From Microcoleus sp. bin48.metabat.b7b8b9.023 (lineage in GTDB: Bacteria > Cyanobacteriota > Cyanobacteriia > Cyanobacteriales > Microcoleaceae), in contig NZ_JAAFKG010000050.1 in assembly GCF_013299185.1 (NCBI RefSeq), positions 1 through 60,284 of the forward strand: a stretch of 60,284 nt of DNA, in the 5' to 3' direction. Under the pieces are notes generated by a model. The model had not been told where the DNA came from. It saw only the letters and a program-made list of their open reading frames with translations, and searched no databases. The first letter of the stretch is position 1. Each line of letters opens with the position of its first letter. This document shows positions 59,999 through 60,284 of this stretch, in pieces. A program made the translations under genes and the position numbers.

Positions 59999-60284
59999 AA
60001 CTTCATTCAGTTTGTAAGCATAAGTAATCAAGCATGGTATTATGTAGTCAGGAGGTTGAGAATGCAGCTAACAGAACGTCACATCATCAAATCTACAGAA
60101 CACCGTTTTGCTCAGATTGACAAACTAGCTTTCAAATCGAAGAATCTTTACAATGTAGCCAATTATGCGATCCGTCAAAGCTTTGTGTATGGATGGGGCT
60201 ACATCAATTACAACGAAATGAATCGCCTCATGAAATCTCACGAAGCTTACAAAGCAATGCCCGCAAAAGTAAGCCAGCAAATCT
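59996..60284 (+). mobile_element. IS605/IS607-type element (left end), continues past the window
   Basis: The element appears to start right after TATTG of the merR gene. It has a short leader, a ribosome site AGGAGG at about 60050, and a tnpB gene. The right end is outside the window, so size and type (autonomous with tnpA or tnpB only) are open. No tnpA is seen on this side. Confidence 0.75.
60062..60284 (+). CDS. tnpB: TnpB (OrfB) RNA-guided endonuclease, N-terminal fragment
   Basis: The 74 visible residues (ATG 60062 on) contain LTERHIIKSTEHRFAQIDKL, SKNLYNVANYAIRQSFVYG and YINYNEMNRLMKSHEAYKAM, the usual start of IS605-family TnpB. TnpB is a Cas12 ancestor that uses an element-derived RNA to cut DNA at the empty donor site. 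Catalytic RuvC residues lie beyond the window end, so activity cannot be judged. Confidence 0.85.
   Translation, partial: MQLTERHIIKSTEHRFAQIDKLAFKSKNLYNVANYAIRQSFVYGWGYINYNEMNRLMKSHEAYKAMPAKVSQQI

Overview
The window comes from a filamentous, probably non-heterocystous cyanobacterium of the Oscillatoriales (Microcoleus/Oscillatoria-like; genus is my inference). Evidence: dense HIP1 octamers (GCGATCGC), hetR next to a PatX-like RG[ST]GR peptide gene, ferredoxin-type sulfite reductase, a CRR7-like NDH-1 factor, a high-light-inducible protein, a Tic21-like protein, and many families of palindromic dispersed repeats.

Layout. 0.5-2.3 kb: a PatX-like secreted peptide gene followed by hetR. 2.5-9.9 kb: a VTE6-like membrane kinase, a VOC protein, two tandem lipases, a TPR protein, three adjacent secreted proteins and a MazEF-like pair. 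9.9-23.5 kb: rsmE, sulfite reductase with a C-terminal ribbon-helix-helix extension, crr7-like, a glycosyltransferase, a predicted small RNA, serS, a 0.6 kb palindromic repeat array, a two-gene operon built on a KAS III/haem-oxygenase-like fusion, and msrA. 23.9-34.4 kb: three small envelope-type proteins, then accessory genes: a glycosidase-like lipoprotein, an HTH protein divergent from an FHA / caspase / kinase-remnant operon, and two overlapping pairs of small genes. 34.5-40.4 kb: housekeeping (argB, HAD hydrolase, mreBCD, ssb, TPR protein).

40.5-47.5 kb: an ECF41-type sigma factor lies among an epimerase, a GMC oxidoreductase, a cupin and a plastid-terminal-oxidase-type alternative oxidase. 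Three related palindromes sit in its gaps and could be shared operators. 47.5-59.8 kb is mostly housekeeping: pmbA/tldE, a DUF3153 lipoprotein, LapA-like, scpA, a sugar nucleotidyltransferase, speA, a RodZ-like protein, Tic21-like and an HLIP. At the right end a MerR gene is cut after its DNA-binding domain by an IS605/TnpB-type element that runs off the window.

The most notable points are: (1) PatX next to hetR; (2) the FHA + caspase + N-lobe-less kinase operon beside a divergent HTH gene, a candidate undescribed signalling or suicide system; (3) the KAS III/diiron fusion operon; (4) the palindrome-marked ECF41/terminal oxidase cluster; (5) palindromic repeats inserted in frame in coding genes (rsmE, the VTE6-like gene, probably the 3' end of the gene at 23.9 kb) and nested inside one another. 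No rRNA, tRNA or CRISPR array was recognised by eye.
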